A stretch of 34,574 bases of DNA from Nocardioidaceae bacterium (GTDB lineage: Bacteria; Actinomycetota; Actinomycetes; Propionibacteriales; Nocardioidaceae): assembly GCA_013697905.1 (NCBI GenBank), contig JACCVZ010000038.1:1-34574 (forward strand). The letters are read 5' to 3'. Below the pieces are notes generated by a model that did no database searches, had not been told where the DNA came from, and saw nothing but the letters and a program-made list of their open reading frames with translations. Below are positions 9,769 through 19,634 of the stretch, one piece after another. How positions within the stretch are numbered: the stretch's first letter is position 1; the number at the start of each line of letters is the position of its first letter. Made by a program: the position numbers and the translations under genes.

Positions 9769-10584
9769 ATGAACACTGCGCAGAACACAGCCCACCAGGT
9801 CAACGACAATGCGTGGTTCGAACGGTTGGTGCGCGTGGGCCTGGCGTCGTACGGCATCGTGCACCTGCTCATCGGATGGCTGGCACTCCAGCTAGCGTTC
9901 GGCGACAGCTCGGGAGCACCAGACCAGCAGGGCGCTCTCCAGCAGATCGCCGCCGAACCTTTCGGTGAGGTGTTGCTGTGGATCATCGCCTTCGGGTTGC
10001 TCGCAATGGCCGTCTGGCAGGGGATCGAGGCGTTCGTCGGTCACCGTAGCCGAGACAACCCGAAGCGAACGTTGAAGCGCATCTCCTCTGCGGGCAAGGC
10101 TGTCCTCTACACCGGTCTCGCGGTCTCGTCGGTCAAGACTGCCCTGGAGTCGAAGTCGAAGTCCACCAGCAAGGACTCGATGACCGCGAAGCTGATGGAC
10201 CTGCCCTTGGGGCGCTTCCTCGTGTTCGCTGTCGGTGCGGTGATCATCGGCGTCGGGGTCGCGCTCGTCGTCAAGGGAGTGAAACGGAAGTTCGAGCGCG
10301 ATCTTGATGGTCGAGCAACGTCAGGGTCAACGGGCTCTACGGTGGTGAGGCTCGGCCAGGTCGGCTACACCGCCAAGGGAGTTGCCCTCGGCGTGGTGGG
10401 GGCGCTGTTCGTCTGGGCCGCTTGGACCTACGACGCCAACAAGGCCGGCGGCCTCGACGTTGCCCTGCGCAAACTGCTCGACACCGGATTAGGCCCGTGG
10501 TTGCTGGCCCTGGTCGCCGCCGGGATCGTCTGCTTCGGGGCTTACTGCTTTGCCTGGGCCAGGTACGCCGACACCTCCTCCTAA
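9769..10584 (+). CDS. DUF1206 domain-containing membrane protein
   Basis: Internally repeated TM modules (RVGLASYGIVHLLIGWLALQLAFGD..., GKAVLYTGLAVSSVKTAL, GYTAKGVALGVVGALFVWAA...). Start could be GTG 9766 or ATG 9769. Confidence 0.85.
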   Translation: MNTAQNTAHQVNDNAWFERLVRVGLASYGIVHLLIGWLALQLAFGDSSGAPDQQGALQQIAAEPFGEVLLWIIAFGLLAMAVWQGIEAFVGHRSRDNPKRTLKRISSAGKAVLYTGLAVSSVKTALESKSKSTSKDSMTAKLMDLPLGRFLVFAVGAVIIGVGVALVVKGVKRKFERDLDGRATSGSTGSTVVRLGQVGYTAKGVALGVVGALFVWAAWTYDANKAGGLDVALRKLLDTGLGPWLLALVAAGIVCFGAYCFAWARYADTSS

Positions 10585-10618
10585 CGTCTGCCTCCTAACG
10601 TCTGCCTCCTAACGTCTG
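10577..10618. repeat. 3 x 14-bp perfect tandem repeat CCTCCTAACGTCTG, first copy spanning the DUF1206 stop codon
   Basis: Copies at 10577-10590, 10591-10604 and 10605-10618 are identical. Confidence 0.95.
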
Positions 10619-10792
10619 CGCTGCACCCCGCCGGTGAGAGGTGTGTGGCGGCAGTACAAACGGCAGTACGACAGATGACGGCAGGATGTTTTCGGCGCTG
10701 CGCCTGTCTTCCCGGGCGGTCTGTGACCTATGGTGCTCTCGGTGTCCGCCAACTGGTGGTGTTGACGCCTCGCACCTGATCAAGGGGATCGT

Positions 10793-13700
10793 ATGTCTTT
10801 TGGCCGGCCACGAGGATGCTCGCGTCACCTAGCCCTTACAGCCCTTGCTACCTCTGCAGCCACCGTTGCCGCGATGGGTGCTCTGACCGGGCTACCTGCC
10901 GGCGACGCGTCGGTGGACCTCGGCCGTCAACCCAGTGCGGCGACGGGTAGTGCGGCGACGGGCCAGCCGAGCACTGCTACGGGCCACGCGGGCCCCACGG
11001 CTGACTCGCGTGACACCGTGGGCAACTACGACTCGCGCACGTCCAACGCCAAGGCTGTGACGCGTGCGTCGGCCAAGGTGCTCCGCGACCAGGGCGACGA
11101 CATCCAGGCGCTGGGCGCCAGGTTGGGGCCACACGCGGTCGTCTCGGTCAACCCCTTGACCGGCAGTCCTGACAACGTGGCCAGACTCGACGGGTTCCTC
11201 ACCTCGCCGCGTGCCGCATCCGCCCCCACAGTTGCGCTGGACTACGTCCGCGCGCACCTCGCCGAGTTCGGGCTCGACTCCGACGACCTCGGCACGCTGA
11301 CCACCCCCACGGTGCGCCTCGACCTCAACGGCATCAGCCACGTGTCCTGGCAGCAGAGCGTCGGCGGCGTTCCGGTTTTCGGGAACGGTCTGCGTGCGCA
11401 TGTCACCCGGGACGGCAAGCTCATCTCCGTCCAGGGCGCTCCCATCGCCGATCTGACGGACCTCGCCGCTGCCACCGCAGCCCCTCAGCTCAGCGCGGGC
11501 ACCGCGCGTGCCGCGGCTGCCGACGACGTCTCGGGCTCCGTCGCGAACGCGACGTCGAGCACGACTTCCGGCGCCGAGCGCGCCACCATGTGGAGCAACG
11601 GCGACAGCGCCTCGCTGGTCTACTTCCTCACGCCGGGTGGTCTTCGCAGCGGCTGGTCGACGTACGTGCAGCCCGGCCCGAAGCAGGCATTCCAGCAGGT
11701 GATCGACGCCAAGAACGGGTCGACCCTCTATCGGCACAGCACGATCCAGAAGGACCGTGGCGACGGACTGGCATTCGACCAGTACCCGGGTGCTCCGAGG
11801 GGCGGCAACCAGCGCACGGTCAACATCTACGAACGGAACTACCTGTCAAGGAACGCCACCTGGCTGAACGGCAGGTACGTCCGCGCCTGGGCCGACGTCA
11901 ACGACGACAACACGGTGCAGAACAAGGAGAAGACAGGAATCCCCGGCACGAAGTCGCGGGCGCAGTTCCTGCTCAAGAGGTTCAAGCTCGACTCGGTGCT
12001 GTGCTCCAAGGCATACCCGTGCACCTGGGCTCCGAACCGGGCGTACTCCTGGCGTGCGAACAAGAACCAGGACGGCACGCAGGGCTTCATCTTGGCCAGC
12101 CGGTTCCACGACTACCTGGAGAACGCCCCGATCGGCTTCACGGCTGGGATGGGCAACTTCGAGGCCAAGGGTGGCGACGCCTTGCGACTGAACGTGCTCG
12201 ACGGCGCCAACACCACCGGCGACGGTTTCCCGGACGGTAACCACATCGACAACGCGAACATGAACACACCGCCCGACGGTGGGGCGCCGACTATGCAGAT
12301 GTACCTCAACCACGTCCCGCACACCACCGCCCAGGAGGACCCCTACCTGCCGGCGAGTTCCTCGGACGCAGCCGACAACATCTACCACGAGTACACCCAC
12401 GGGTTGTCGAACCGCCTCGTGGTGGACTCCGGCGGCAACTCGACCCTGAACAGTCTGCACGCCGGCGCCATGGGCGAAGCGTGGTCGGACTACTACGCGA
12501 TGGACTACCTGGTCTACAAGCGGCTGATGAAGGACACCGACAGGGGCGGTGAGGTGCTCTTCGACCGCTACCTGACCAACAACCGGCCGATCACGCGATC
12601 GGAGTCGATCGACTGCTTCGTCAAGGCCACGTCCCGCTTCTGCCAGAAGGCCATTGGTCCGCGCGGTGGCTACACGTTCGGTGATCTCGGCAACGCCACG
12701 GGCGGGCCCGAGGTGCACGCCGACGGCGAGATCTGGGCGCAGACTCTTTGGGACCTGCGCCGGGCACTCGGTCACACGGTCACCAACGCGATCGTGACTG
12801 AAGCGATGAGCATCTCGCCGGCCGACCCATCGTTCCTCGACGAGCGCGACGCTATCGTGCTCGCCGATCGCGCCATCTACAACGGGGCTCACCGGGCGGA
12901 CATCTGGTCGGTCTTCGCCGGCCGCGGCATGGGCTGGTTCGCCTCCGCCACCGACGGCAGCGACGCCAGCGTGATCGAGAACTTCCAGGTGCCGCCCCGT
13001 CCCGGTACCCCGAGGTACGCGGTCACCGGCACCGTGACCGACGACGCTACAGGTGCGCCGATCGAGGGCGCTGTCATCACCATCCCCGGCCACTCGTCGT
13101 CGATCAGCAACTACTCTGCGGTCACCGGGCCGAAGGGCCACTACCGGATCAGGCACGTGCTCGCGGGTCGGTACCCCGAGATCGTTGCCCGGGCGCCCGG
13201 GTACGACATCGCCACTGAGGTGGCCGATGTGAGGGCTGGCCGGGCGCAGGTCGACTTCGAACTGCGGCGCGATTGGGCGGCCACGGCCGGAGGCGCCACC
13301 CTCGACGACTTCACAGGTCCGAACTACGGTCCTGGCTGTGGTCCGGCAGATGCGCTTGACCTCAACTACGGAGAAGGCTGGTCGACGAACCGCGGCGACG
13401 GGAACCCCACGGACACGCCGGAGCCGAAGTATCTGGTGGTCAAGCTTCCCCAGCCCATCACGGTGTCGGCCTTCGGTGTCGACCCGAGCAACACCTGTGG
13501 TGACGCTGGCAGCGCCTCGACCGGCCCCTACCGCATCGAGGTGTCCAGCAACGGCGACACCTTCACGCAGGTCGCGCAGGGAACGTTCACCCCGGCGGAC
13601 CGCGGTCGGGTGAACGAGATCTCGCCCGATGCGCCGCTCCCCGGCGTCGAGTACGTCAAGTTCTGGATCGACGACTCCCAGGTCGAGCAGCTCCGCCAGC

Positions 13701-15493
13701 CGGACGAGGTCTGCTCGGAAGGTGCGCCGTATGCAGGTTGCCAGTACATGGACCTGACGGAGCTTGAGGTGTACGGCAGCGCATCTGGTACACCGCCAGC
13801 AGCACGGGACATTCAGATCCTGTCGTTCAACGACTATCACGGCCACCTGGAGGCCAACGATCCTCCTCAGTCCCCGCTGCCGTCGACCACTCCACCGGTG
13901 GGAGGTGTCGAGTACCTTGCCTCTCACGTGAAAGCGCTCCGAGCCGAGCAGCCTCGCTCCACGCTCACGGTCGCTGCCGGTGACCTCATTGGCGGGTCGA
14001 CGTTCCTGTCCGGCTTGTTCCAGGACCAACCCTCGGTCGAGTCGATGAACGCGCTCGGCCTCGACGTCTCCAGCGTCGGGAACCACGAGTTCGACGAGGG
14101 CCTGAAAGAGTTGAAGCGGATGGTTCAGGGTGGCTGTCAGCCGGCGCCGAAGGGGTGCTTCACGGACGCCAACGGGGACGACATCCCGTACGCCGGGACG
14201 GACTTCCCGTACCTCGGTGCGAACGTGGTGAAGAAGTCGACGGGCGCCAACCTGCCGTGGCTCCCAGGTACGACGGTGAGGACGATCCGCGGCATCAAGA
14301 TCGGCTTCATCGGGATGACTCTCGAGGCAACCGACACGTTGGTCAACCCCGCCGGTGTCAGCGCGGTTGACTTCGAGGACGAGGTCGGCACCGCCAACGC
14401 AAAGGTGGCCGGTCTCAAGGCTCAGGGTGTCGAGACGATCGTCGTGCTGCTGCACGAGGGTGGGTACCAGGTGTCCCCACAGACGATCAACACCTGCAAC
14501 GGCATCTCCGACCCGATCAAGACGATCGCGCAGAACCTGGACCCGGAGATCGACGACGTCATCACCGGCCACACCCACCAGCCGTACGTGTGCACGATCG
14601 ACGACCCCGACGGCAACCCGAGGCTGGTCACCAGTGCGGCGTCATACGGCCAGGTGCTGACCGAGACGCACCTCAAGGTCGATCCGGCTACCGGTGAGGT
14701 GATCCGCAACCTGTCCACGGCCACCAACAACTTGGTGACGCGTGACGTGGTCAAGGACGCCGGTGAGACGTCGATAGTCGACTTCTGGAAGCCGTTGTCG
14801 GATGCGCTCGGCAACACCGTGGTCGGGGAGGTCACCGAGGACATCACCGGCGACTCCGGCACCTGCCGGTGCGAGGAGACCCCGATGGTGGATCTGGTTG
14901 CCGACGCGATCCTGTTCGGCACCGAGGCGCCGGAAGACGGTGGGGCACAGTTGGCGCTGATGAACACGGGCGGCGTGCGGGCCAGCCTGCTGGTCGCGCC
15001 CGCTGCAGGTGCTCCAGAGGGACCTGGGGAGGTCACCTACCGGGAGGCATACAACGTCGCCCCGTTCAACAACATCTTGGTGACGCTCGACATGACTGGA
15101 CAGCAGATCCAGGATGTGTTGAACCAGCAGTATCAGCCGATCACGGCTCGGGGTTCGCGCCCGATGCTGTCACTCGGAGTGTCTGACGGCTTCAGCTACG
15201 AGTGGACATGGGACGGACCCGCTCCGCCGCCCAACACTCAGCCGGGGCCTGGTGCGAACGGGCACGTCGTGCCTGGAAGCATGACGCTCAACGGTGTGGC
15301 CATCGACGTCAGCCAGACATACCGGGTCGCCACGCTGAACTTCCTCGCTGACGGTGGGGACTCGTTCACGGCCTTCACCGCGGGCACCAACCGGCTTGGA
15401 GGTCCTGAGGACCTGGCGAACCTGGTGGCGTACCTCGACGCCAACACCCCGCCCGGTCTGACGGCTCCGCCGTCGCGGATCATCGGTCTCTGA
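10793..15493 (+). CDS. secreted multidomain protein: M36 (fungalysin) metallopeptidase + carboxypeptidase-regulatory-like and discoidin-like domains + metallophosphatase/5'-nucleotidase
   Basis: Signal-like N-terminus; HEYTH with downstream GAMGEAWSDYYAMDY (M36); Ig-like YAVTGTVTDDATGAPIEGAVITIPG; ILSFNDYHGHLEAN, GDLIGGS, GNHEFDEG, GHTHQPY (metallophosphatase); NVAPFNNILVTLDMTGQQIQDVLNQQY (5'-nucleotidase C-terminal domain). Confidence 0.92.
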   Translation: MSFGRPRGCSRHLALTALATSAATVAAMGALTGLPAGDASVDLGRQPSAATGSAATGQPSTATGHAGPTADSRDTVGNYDSRTSNAKAVTRASAKVLRDQGDDIQALGARLGPHAVVSVNPLTGSPDNVARLDGFLTSPRAASAPTVALDYVRAHLAEFGLDSDDLGTLTTPTVRLDLNGISHVSWQQSVGGVPVFGNGLRAHVTRDGKLISVQGAPIADLTDLAAATAAPQLSAGTARAAAADDVSGSVANATSSTTSGAERATMWSNGDSASLVYFLTPGGLRSGWSTYVQPGPKQAFQQVIDAKNGSTLYRHSTIQKDRGDGLAFDQYPGAPRGGNQRTVNIYERNYLSRNATWLNGRYVRAWADVNDDNTVQNKEKTGIPGTKSRAQFLLKRFKLDSVLCSKAYPCTWAPNRAYSWRANKNQDGTQGFILASRFHDYLENAPIGFTAGMGNFEAKGGDALRLNVLDGANTTGDGFPDGNHIDNANMNTPPDGGAPTMQMYLNHVPHTTAQEDPYLPASSSDAADNIYHEYTHGLSNRLVVDSGGNSTLNSLHAGAMGEAWSDYYAMDYLVYKRLMKDTDRGGEVLFDRYLTNNRPITRSESIDCFVKATSRFCQKAIGPRGGYTFGDLGNATGGPEVHADGEIWAQTLWDLRRALGHTVTNAIVTEAMSISPADPSFLDERDAIVLADRAIYNGAHRADIWSVFAGRGMGWFASATDGSDASVIENFQVPPRPGTPRYAVTGTVTDDATGAPIEGAVITIPGHSSSISNYSAVTGPKGHYRIRHVLAGRYPEIVARAPGYDIATEVADVRAGRAQVDFELRRDWAATAGGATLDDFTGPNYGPGCGPADALDLNYGEGWSTNRGDGNPTDTPEPKYLVVKLPQPITVSAFGVDPSNTCGDAGSASTGPYRIEVSSNGDTFTQVAQGTFTPADRGRVNEISPDAPLPGVEYVKFWIDDSQVEQLRQPDEVCSEGAPYAGCQYMDLTELEVYGSASGTPPAARDIQILSFNDYHGHLEANDPPQSPLPSTTPPVGGVEYLASHVKALRAEQPRSTLTVAAGDLIGGSTFLSGLFQDQPSVESMNALGLDVSSVGNHEFDEGLKELKRMVQGGCQPAPKGCFTDANGDDIPYAGTDFPYLGANVVKKSTGANLPWLPGTTVRTIRGIKIGFIGMTLEATDTLVNPAGVSAVDFEDEVGTANAKVAGLKAQGVETIVVLLHEGGYQVSPQTINTCNGISDPIKTIAQNLDPEIDDVITGHTHQPYVCTIDDPDGNPRLVTSAASYGQVLTETHLKVDPATGEVIRNLSTATNNLVTRDVVKDAGETSIVDFWKPLSDALGNTVVGEVTEDITGDSGTCRCEETPMVDLVADAILFGTEAPEDGGAQLALMNTGGVRASLLVAPAAGAPEGPGEVTYREAYNVAPFNNILVTLDMTGQQIQDVLNQQYQPITARGSRPMLSLGVSDGFSYEWTWDGPAPPPNTQPGPGANGHVVPGSMTLNGVAIDVSQTYRVATLNFLADGGDSFTAFTAGTNRLGGPEDLANLVAYLDANTPPGLTAPPSRIIGL

Positions 15494-15525
15494 GCGGCGA
15501 GGAGCGCAGTCAGCAAGACGACGCG

Positions 15526-15559
15526 AAGCGCCCCACCCCCCCGGGGAGGCGGGGCGCTT
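15526..15559 (+). terminator. GC-rich hairpin downstream of the M36/5'-nucleotidase gene
   Basis: AAGCGCCCC...GGGGCGCTT inverted repeat 33 nt after the stop codon. Confidence 0.7.
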
Positions 15560-15660
15560 GGTTGGGTCTCGTCACCCAGCTGGCCGAGCGCTGGGCGTCA
15601 GCAGACGGTGATGCCGGGGAGCAAACCCACCAGGACACCTGAGGGGTTGATATACGGAGG

Positions 15661-15843
15661 TCAGGGGCCGGCGGGCACCCGGGCGATCGCTTCGCTGTAC
15701 GTGGGGCCGCTCAGCTCCAACAGGTCGACCACGAGCGAACGCATCTGGCCGAGTACTACGGCCGCCGACAACGTGAGCGGCTCCAGCTCGTCGAGCAGCT
15801 CCAGATAGTCAGGGGGCATCGTCTCGTCGAGTCGGGCGCTCAC
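15661..15843 (-). CDS. small hypothetical protein
   Basis: 60-aa ORF with GTG start, MSARLDETMPPDYLELLDELEPLTLSAAVVLGQMRSLVVDLLELSG...; ordinary composition, no family recognised. Confidence 0.45.
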   Translation of the reverse strand: MSARLDETMPPDYLELLDELEPLTLSAAVVLGQMRSLVVDLLELSGPTYSEAIARVPAGP

Positions 15844-16002
15844 GACGAGCGGCGGATCAGCACGCGGGTGTTGCCAAGCGCCCTGTCGAGAGGGCCAGCG
15901 ACCTCAGCGATCGAGCGCACCAGGGGCCGAACCGGGTGGGTCGCTCGTGTCGGCCACCCACCCGGCGCACGCACCACCCGTCTCACCTGGCAGGCTGGGG
16001 AC

Positions 16003-16860
16003 ATGCAGATGCGACAGCTCGGAGACGTCCAGGTCGGGGCCGTCGGCCTCGGTGCCATGCCGCTGACCGAGGACGAGCGCCCGTCGGAGGACGAGGCGAT
16101 CGCCACCGTGCACGCTGCGCTCGCCGCCGGGGTCACGTTGGTCGACACGGCCGACGCCTACACACCCTCAGATCGGGGCCTGGGCATGAACGAGGAGGTA
16201 GTCGCCAAGGCGCTGTCGACGTACGCCGGGTCGGGCGACCAGGTGCTCGTCGCCACCAAAGGCGGCCATACCCGCGACGGTGCCGCCTGGGGACTTAACG
16301 GACGCCCGGACTACTTACGTCGCGCTTGTGAAGCGTCGTTACGCCGACTCGGAGTCGACTCCATCGGCCTCTACCAACACCACCGTCCCGACCCAGACGT
16401 GCCGTACGACGAGACCATGGGAGGTCTCAAGGACCTCCACGACGCGGGGCTCATCCAGCGCGCTGGCATCTCCAATGCCGACCCCGACCAGATCCGCACG
16501 GCACACGCGATCCTCGGATCTGCGCTGGCGTCCGTCCAGAACCAGTTCTCGCCGGCGTTCCGTAGCAGCGAGCCGGAGATCGCGGTCTGCGCCGAGCTCG
16601 GGCTCGCGTTCCTGCCGTGGAGCCCGCTCGGGGGCAGCAGCGTCGCCAAGGAGCTCGGCTCGACCCATGCCGCCTTCGCCGACATCGGCGCGGCACACGG
16701 AGTCAGCCCGCAGCGGGTCTGTCTCGCCTGGGAGATGGCGCTGTCGGACTGCGTGGTGCCGATTCCTGGCGCCAGCCGGCCCGCGTCCATCGAGGACTCG
16801 GCACAGGCCACCGACCTCATCCTCAGCGACGACGAGCTCACGCGACTGTCCGCCACCTGA
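16003..16860 (+). CDS. aldo/keto reductase
   Basis: MQMRQLGDVQVGAVGLGAMPL..., VDTADAY, VATKGG, LYQHHRPDP, and C-terminal VVPIPGASRPASIEDS motifs. Confidence 0.93.
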   Translation: MQMRQLGDVQVGAVGLGAMPLTEDERPSEDEAIATVHAALAAGVTLVDTADAYTPSDRGLGMNEEVVAKALSTYAGSGDQVLVATKGGHTRDGAAWGLNGRPDYLRRACEASLRRLGVDSIGLYQHHRPDPDVPYDETMGGLKDLHDAGLIQRAGISNADPDQIRTAHAILGSALASVQNQFSPAFRSSEPEIAVCAELGLAFLPWSPLGGSSVAKELGSTHAAFADIGAAHGVSPQRVCLAWEMALSDCVVPIPGASRPASIEDSAQATDLILSDDELTRLSAT

Positions 16861-16915
16861 CAGCTGAAGAAGGCGGTGCCCCCACCGGTCCATCCCGATT
16901 CTCAGGGTGCGTCAC

Positions 16916-16944
16916 TTGCCCGTGCCGGCACCGTCGGCTAGCGT
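16916..16944 (+). promoter_or_regulatory. candidate sigma70-type promoter for the riboswitch/rpf transcript
   Basis: TTGCCC (16916-16921), 17-nt spacer, TAGCGT (16939-16944). Confidence 0.5.
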
Positions 16945-16969
16945 CGCTCAGGTCGCTCCGGCTGGGAGC

Positions 16970-17684
<715 letters not shown>

Positions 17685-17768
17685 ACGACAGCCTCGAGCC
17701 TCCCACGAGCCCGTAGGAGCGGACAGCCACCCTGGTGGCACACCCCCGTCAGTCCGTGACTGCGACAC

Positions 17769-17804
17769 GACAAGGACCCCGGCTCTCGAGCCGGGGTCCT
17801 TGTC
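17769..17804 (+). terminator. strong hairpin terminator downstream of the rpf-like gene
   Basis: GACAAGGACCCCGGCT-CTCG-AGCCGGGGTCCTTGTC, a 16-bp perfect stem. Confidence 0.85.
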
Positions 17805-18012
17805 AGCTTCGTGCGGCCGCGCCGACAGTCCCCCGACCAGCGGCGGAGCCGCTCTCTGGACTCGGGGGAGCCGCAAGTGGGGTGCAGAGGTTGACGATCG
17901 TCTTCTCGCGAGCCAGCATCACGACCGCTGATCCTAACTGGTAGGCAAAGAAATCGCGGTTAGTCTCGACTCATCGCGATCTCGGATGACGGATCAGGAC
18001 ACAATTGGCGAC

Positions 18013-18627
18013 ATGCACTGGGTAGTCGTCGAGGGGATCTACCTCCCGAAGCGCGTGGGCGGACACCCCGCGCTCGATTTCTGCAACACGTACGCCGGTT
18101 GGAGGGAGCGTTCCAATCCACGGGGTGAGTGGTTGCGGTCGTACGAGGTCGTGGCGCGCTTCGCCGGCTATGTCGAGCTGCTCGAGGAGACCGACGTGCG
18201 ACGACTCTGCCGGGCGGCGCTGCGCGACCCCGAAGGCGCCGCAGCCGTCCTGGTCGCGACACGGCGCTTCCGAACGCGCGTCCACTCAGCAGTCGGGGAG
18301 CCGTCCGACGCCAGGCTGCTCGGCCCGGTGACCCGACTGGCGCAACGCGCCGCCGGGGAGGCCCGACTTCGTCCCGGTCCCGACGGTGCAGCGCGCTGGG
18401 AGATCCCTCGTTCCACGGGCCTCGAGATGCCTCTGCTCGTCCTCGCCCTCAGCGCGGCCGAGATGCTGACGTCGCCCGAGGTGCGGCTGGTGAAGTCGTG
18501 CCCAGGCAGCGAGTGCGGATGGATGTTCATCGACAGCCGCGGCCGCCGGCGCTGGTGCAGCATGAGCGCGTGCGGCAACCGTGCCAAGGTGCGCGCGTTC
18601 AGCGAGCGCCAGCGAGCCCGCACCTGA
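18013..18627 (+). CDS. ABATE/CGNR zinc-finger domain protein (alternative start ATG 17986)
   Basis: N-terminal GGHPALDFCNTYAGW (ABATE) and C-terminal CPGSECGWMFIDSRGRRRWCSMSACGNRAKVRAF (CGNR zinc finger). Confidence 0.9.
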   Translation: MHWVVVEGIYLPKRVGGHPALDFCNTYAGWRERSNPRGEWLRSYEVVARFAGYVELLEETDVRRLCRAALRDPEGAAAVLVATRRFRTRVHSAVGEPSDARLLGPVTRLAQRAAGEARLRPGPDGAARWEIPRSTGLEMPLLVLALSAAEMLTSPEVRLVKSCPGSECGWMFIDSRGRRRWCSMSACGNRAKVRAFSERQRART

Positions 18628-18661
18628 CCTCCCAGGCCGACGTCATCGTGAGGCGCCACCC

Positions 18662-19537
18662 TCAGTTGTCGCGCAGGTAGTCCCCGGCCTTCTCGAGGGC
18701 CTTCGCCATCGGTTCCTCGCCGGGCTCGTAGTTGTAGTCCTGACCGGCGGAGAGGATGACCAGATACGAGATGCGGTCACCGGCTCGCACGAAGCCTTCT
18801 GCGTGGAAGTACGACGCTTCGCGGTCACCGGGCACAGGTCGATACGTCGACAACCACTGCTTGCCGATGCCGACGTCGGTCGCCACGTCGGCGATGCTGC
18901 TGACGCGTGCGCTCGTCCTGCCCTGCTGGCCGAGCAACTGCTGGCAGCGATCGTGCCAGGCGATGAGCACGCTCTCGGAGCGGGCTGCAGTCTGCTTGTC
19001 GGGGAACACCGCTGTCACCTGGACCGCGTAGGTGCTGTCATCGCTGGAGCTCCGATAGTCGCTGCGCGCAGCCGCGACCCCGCCGATCGAGAGCAGACTC
19101 GACCGGCTGCAGGCGGGTGGGGGGTGCGGCCCGGGGCCGCGACGGATGCGTTGACGGTCCCACCTGAAGGTGTCGTTGAAACCGGGCAGCTCGCCGGCCG
19201 GGATCAGCGCCGCGCGCAACCTTCGGCCCGAAGTCTCGGGTCCACTCGCCGTGGGCCGGGGTGTGGGCGGCACCCGGCTGGTGCCGGTGCCGGTCGTTGC
19301 CGGCTCGGTGTCGGACGCCGGCTCGGTGTCGGACGGCGGCTCGGTGTCGGACGGCGGCTCCGGCTCGGTGGTGGCCGACGAGGTGTTCGCGGCGGTCGTG
19401 GCGGTCGTGGTCGAGAGCGCCGAGGTCTGACGTGACGGGGGTGCCGGCGTCGTCTCGTCGATGCAGCCGCACAAACCCAGACACACCGCCAGCGCGGTCA
19501 CTGGGAGGTGGAGCGAGCTACGAGTACGCCGTCTCAT
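18662..19537 (-). CDS. lipoprotein with PknH-like/sensor-type extracellular domain
   Basis: MRRRTRSSLHLPVTALAVCLGLCGC lipobox, Pro/Ser/Thr-rich linker, then a globular domain (ALIPAGELPGFNDTFRW...VQVTAVFPDKQTAARSESVLIAWHDRCQQLL...) resembling PknH-like sensor domains. Confidence 0.65.
   Translation of the reverse strand: MRRRTRSSLHLPVTALAVCLGLCGCIDETTPAPPSRQTSALSTTTATTAANTSSATTEPEPPSDTEPPSDTEPASDTEPATTGTGTSRVPPTPRPTASGPETSGRRLRAALIPAGELPGFNDTFRWDRQRIRRGPGPHPPPACSRSSLLSIGGVAAARSDYRSSSDDSTYAVQVTAVFPDKQTAARSESVLIAWHDRCQQLLGQQGRTSARVSSIADVATDVGIGKQWLSTYRPVPGDREASYFHAEGFVRAGDRISYLVILSAGQDYNYEPGEEPMAKALEKAGDYLRDN
19302..19355. repeat. 3 x 18-bp in-frame tandem repeat in the lipoprotein linker
   Basis: GGCTCGGTGTCGGACG(C/G)C three times; encodes the repeated P(P/A)SDTE linker. 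Confidence 0.9.
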
Positions 19538-19634
19538 CGCTTCTCCTCCGGCCCGGGCCATGTCGTCCCTCAGGCGTTCCAGCACATCATGCGGATGGCA
19601 TCAGAGGCGTCCCGCCGCGCCTTGGCCCGGCCTG

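Noticed and set aside
11846-14578. 910-aa minus-strand ORF
   Set aside because: Lies entirely antisense to the M36/5'-nucleotidase gene, with Val/Arg/Asp/His-rich composition typical of shadow frames.
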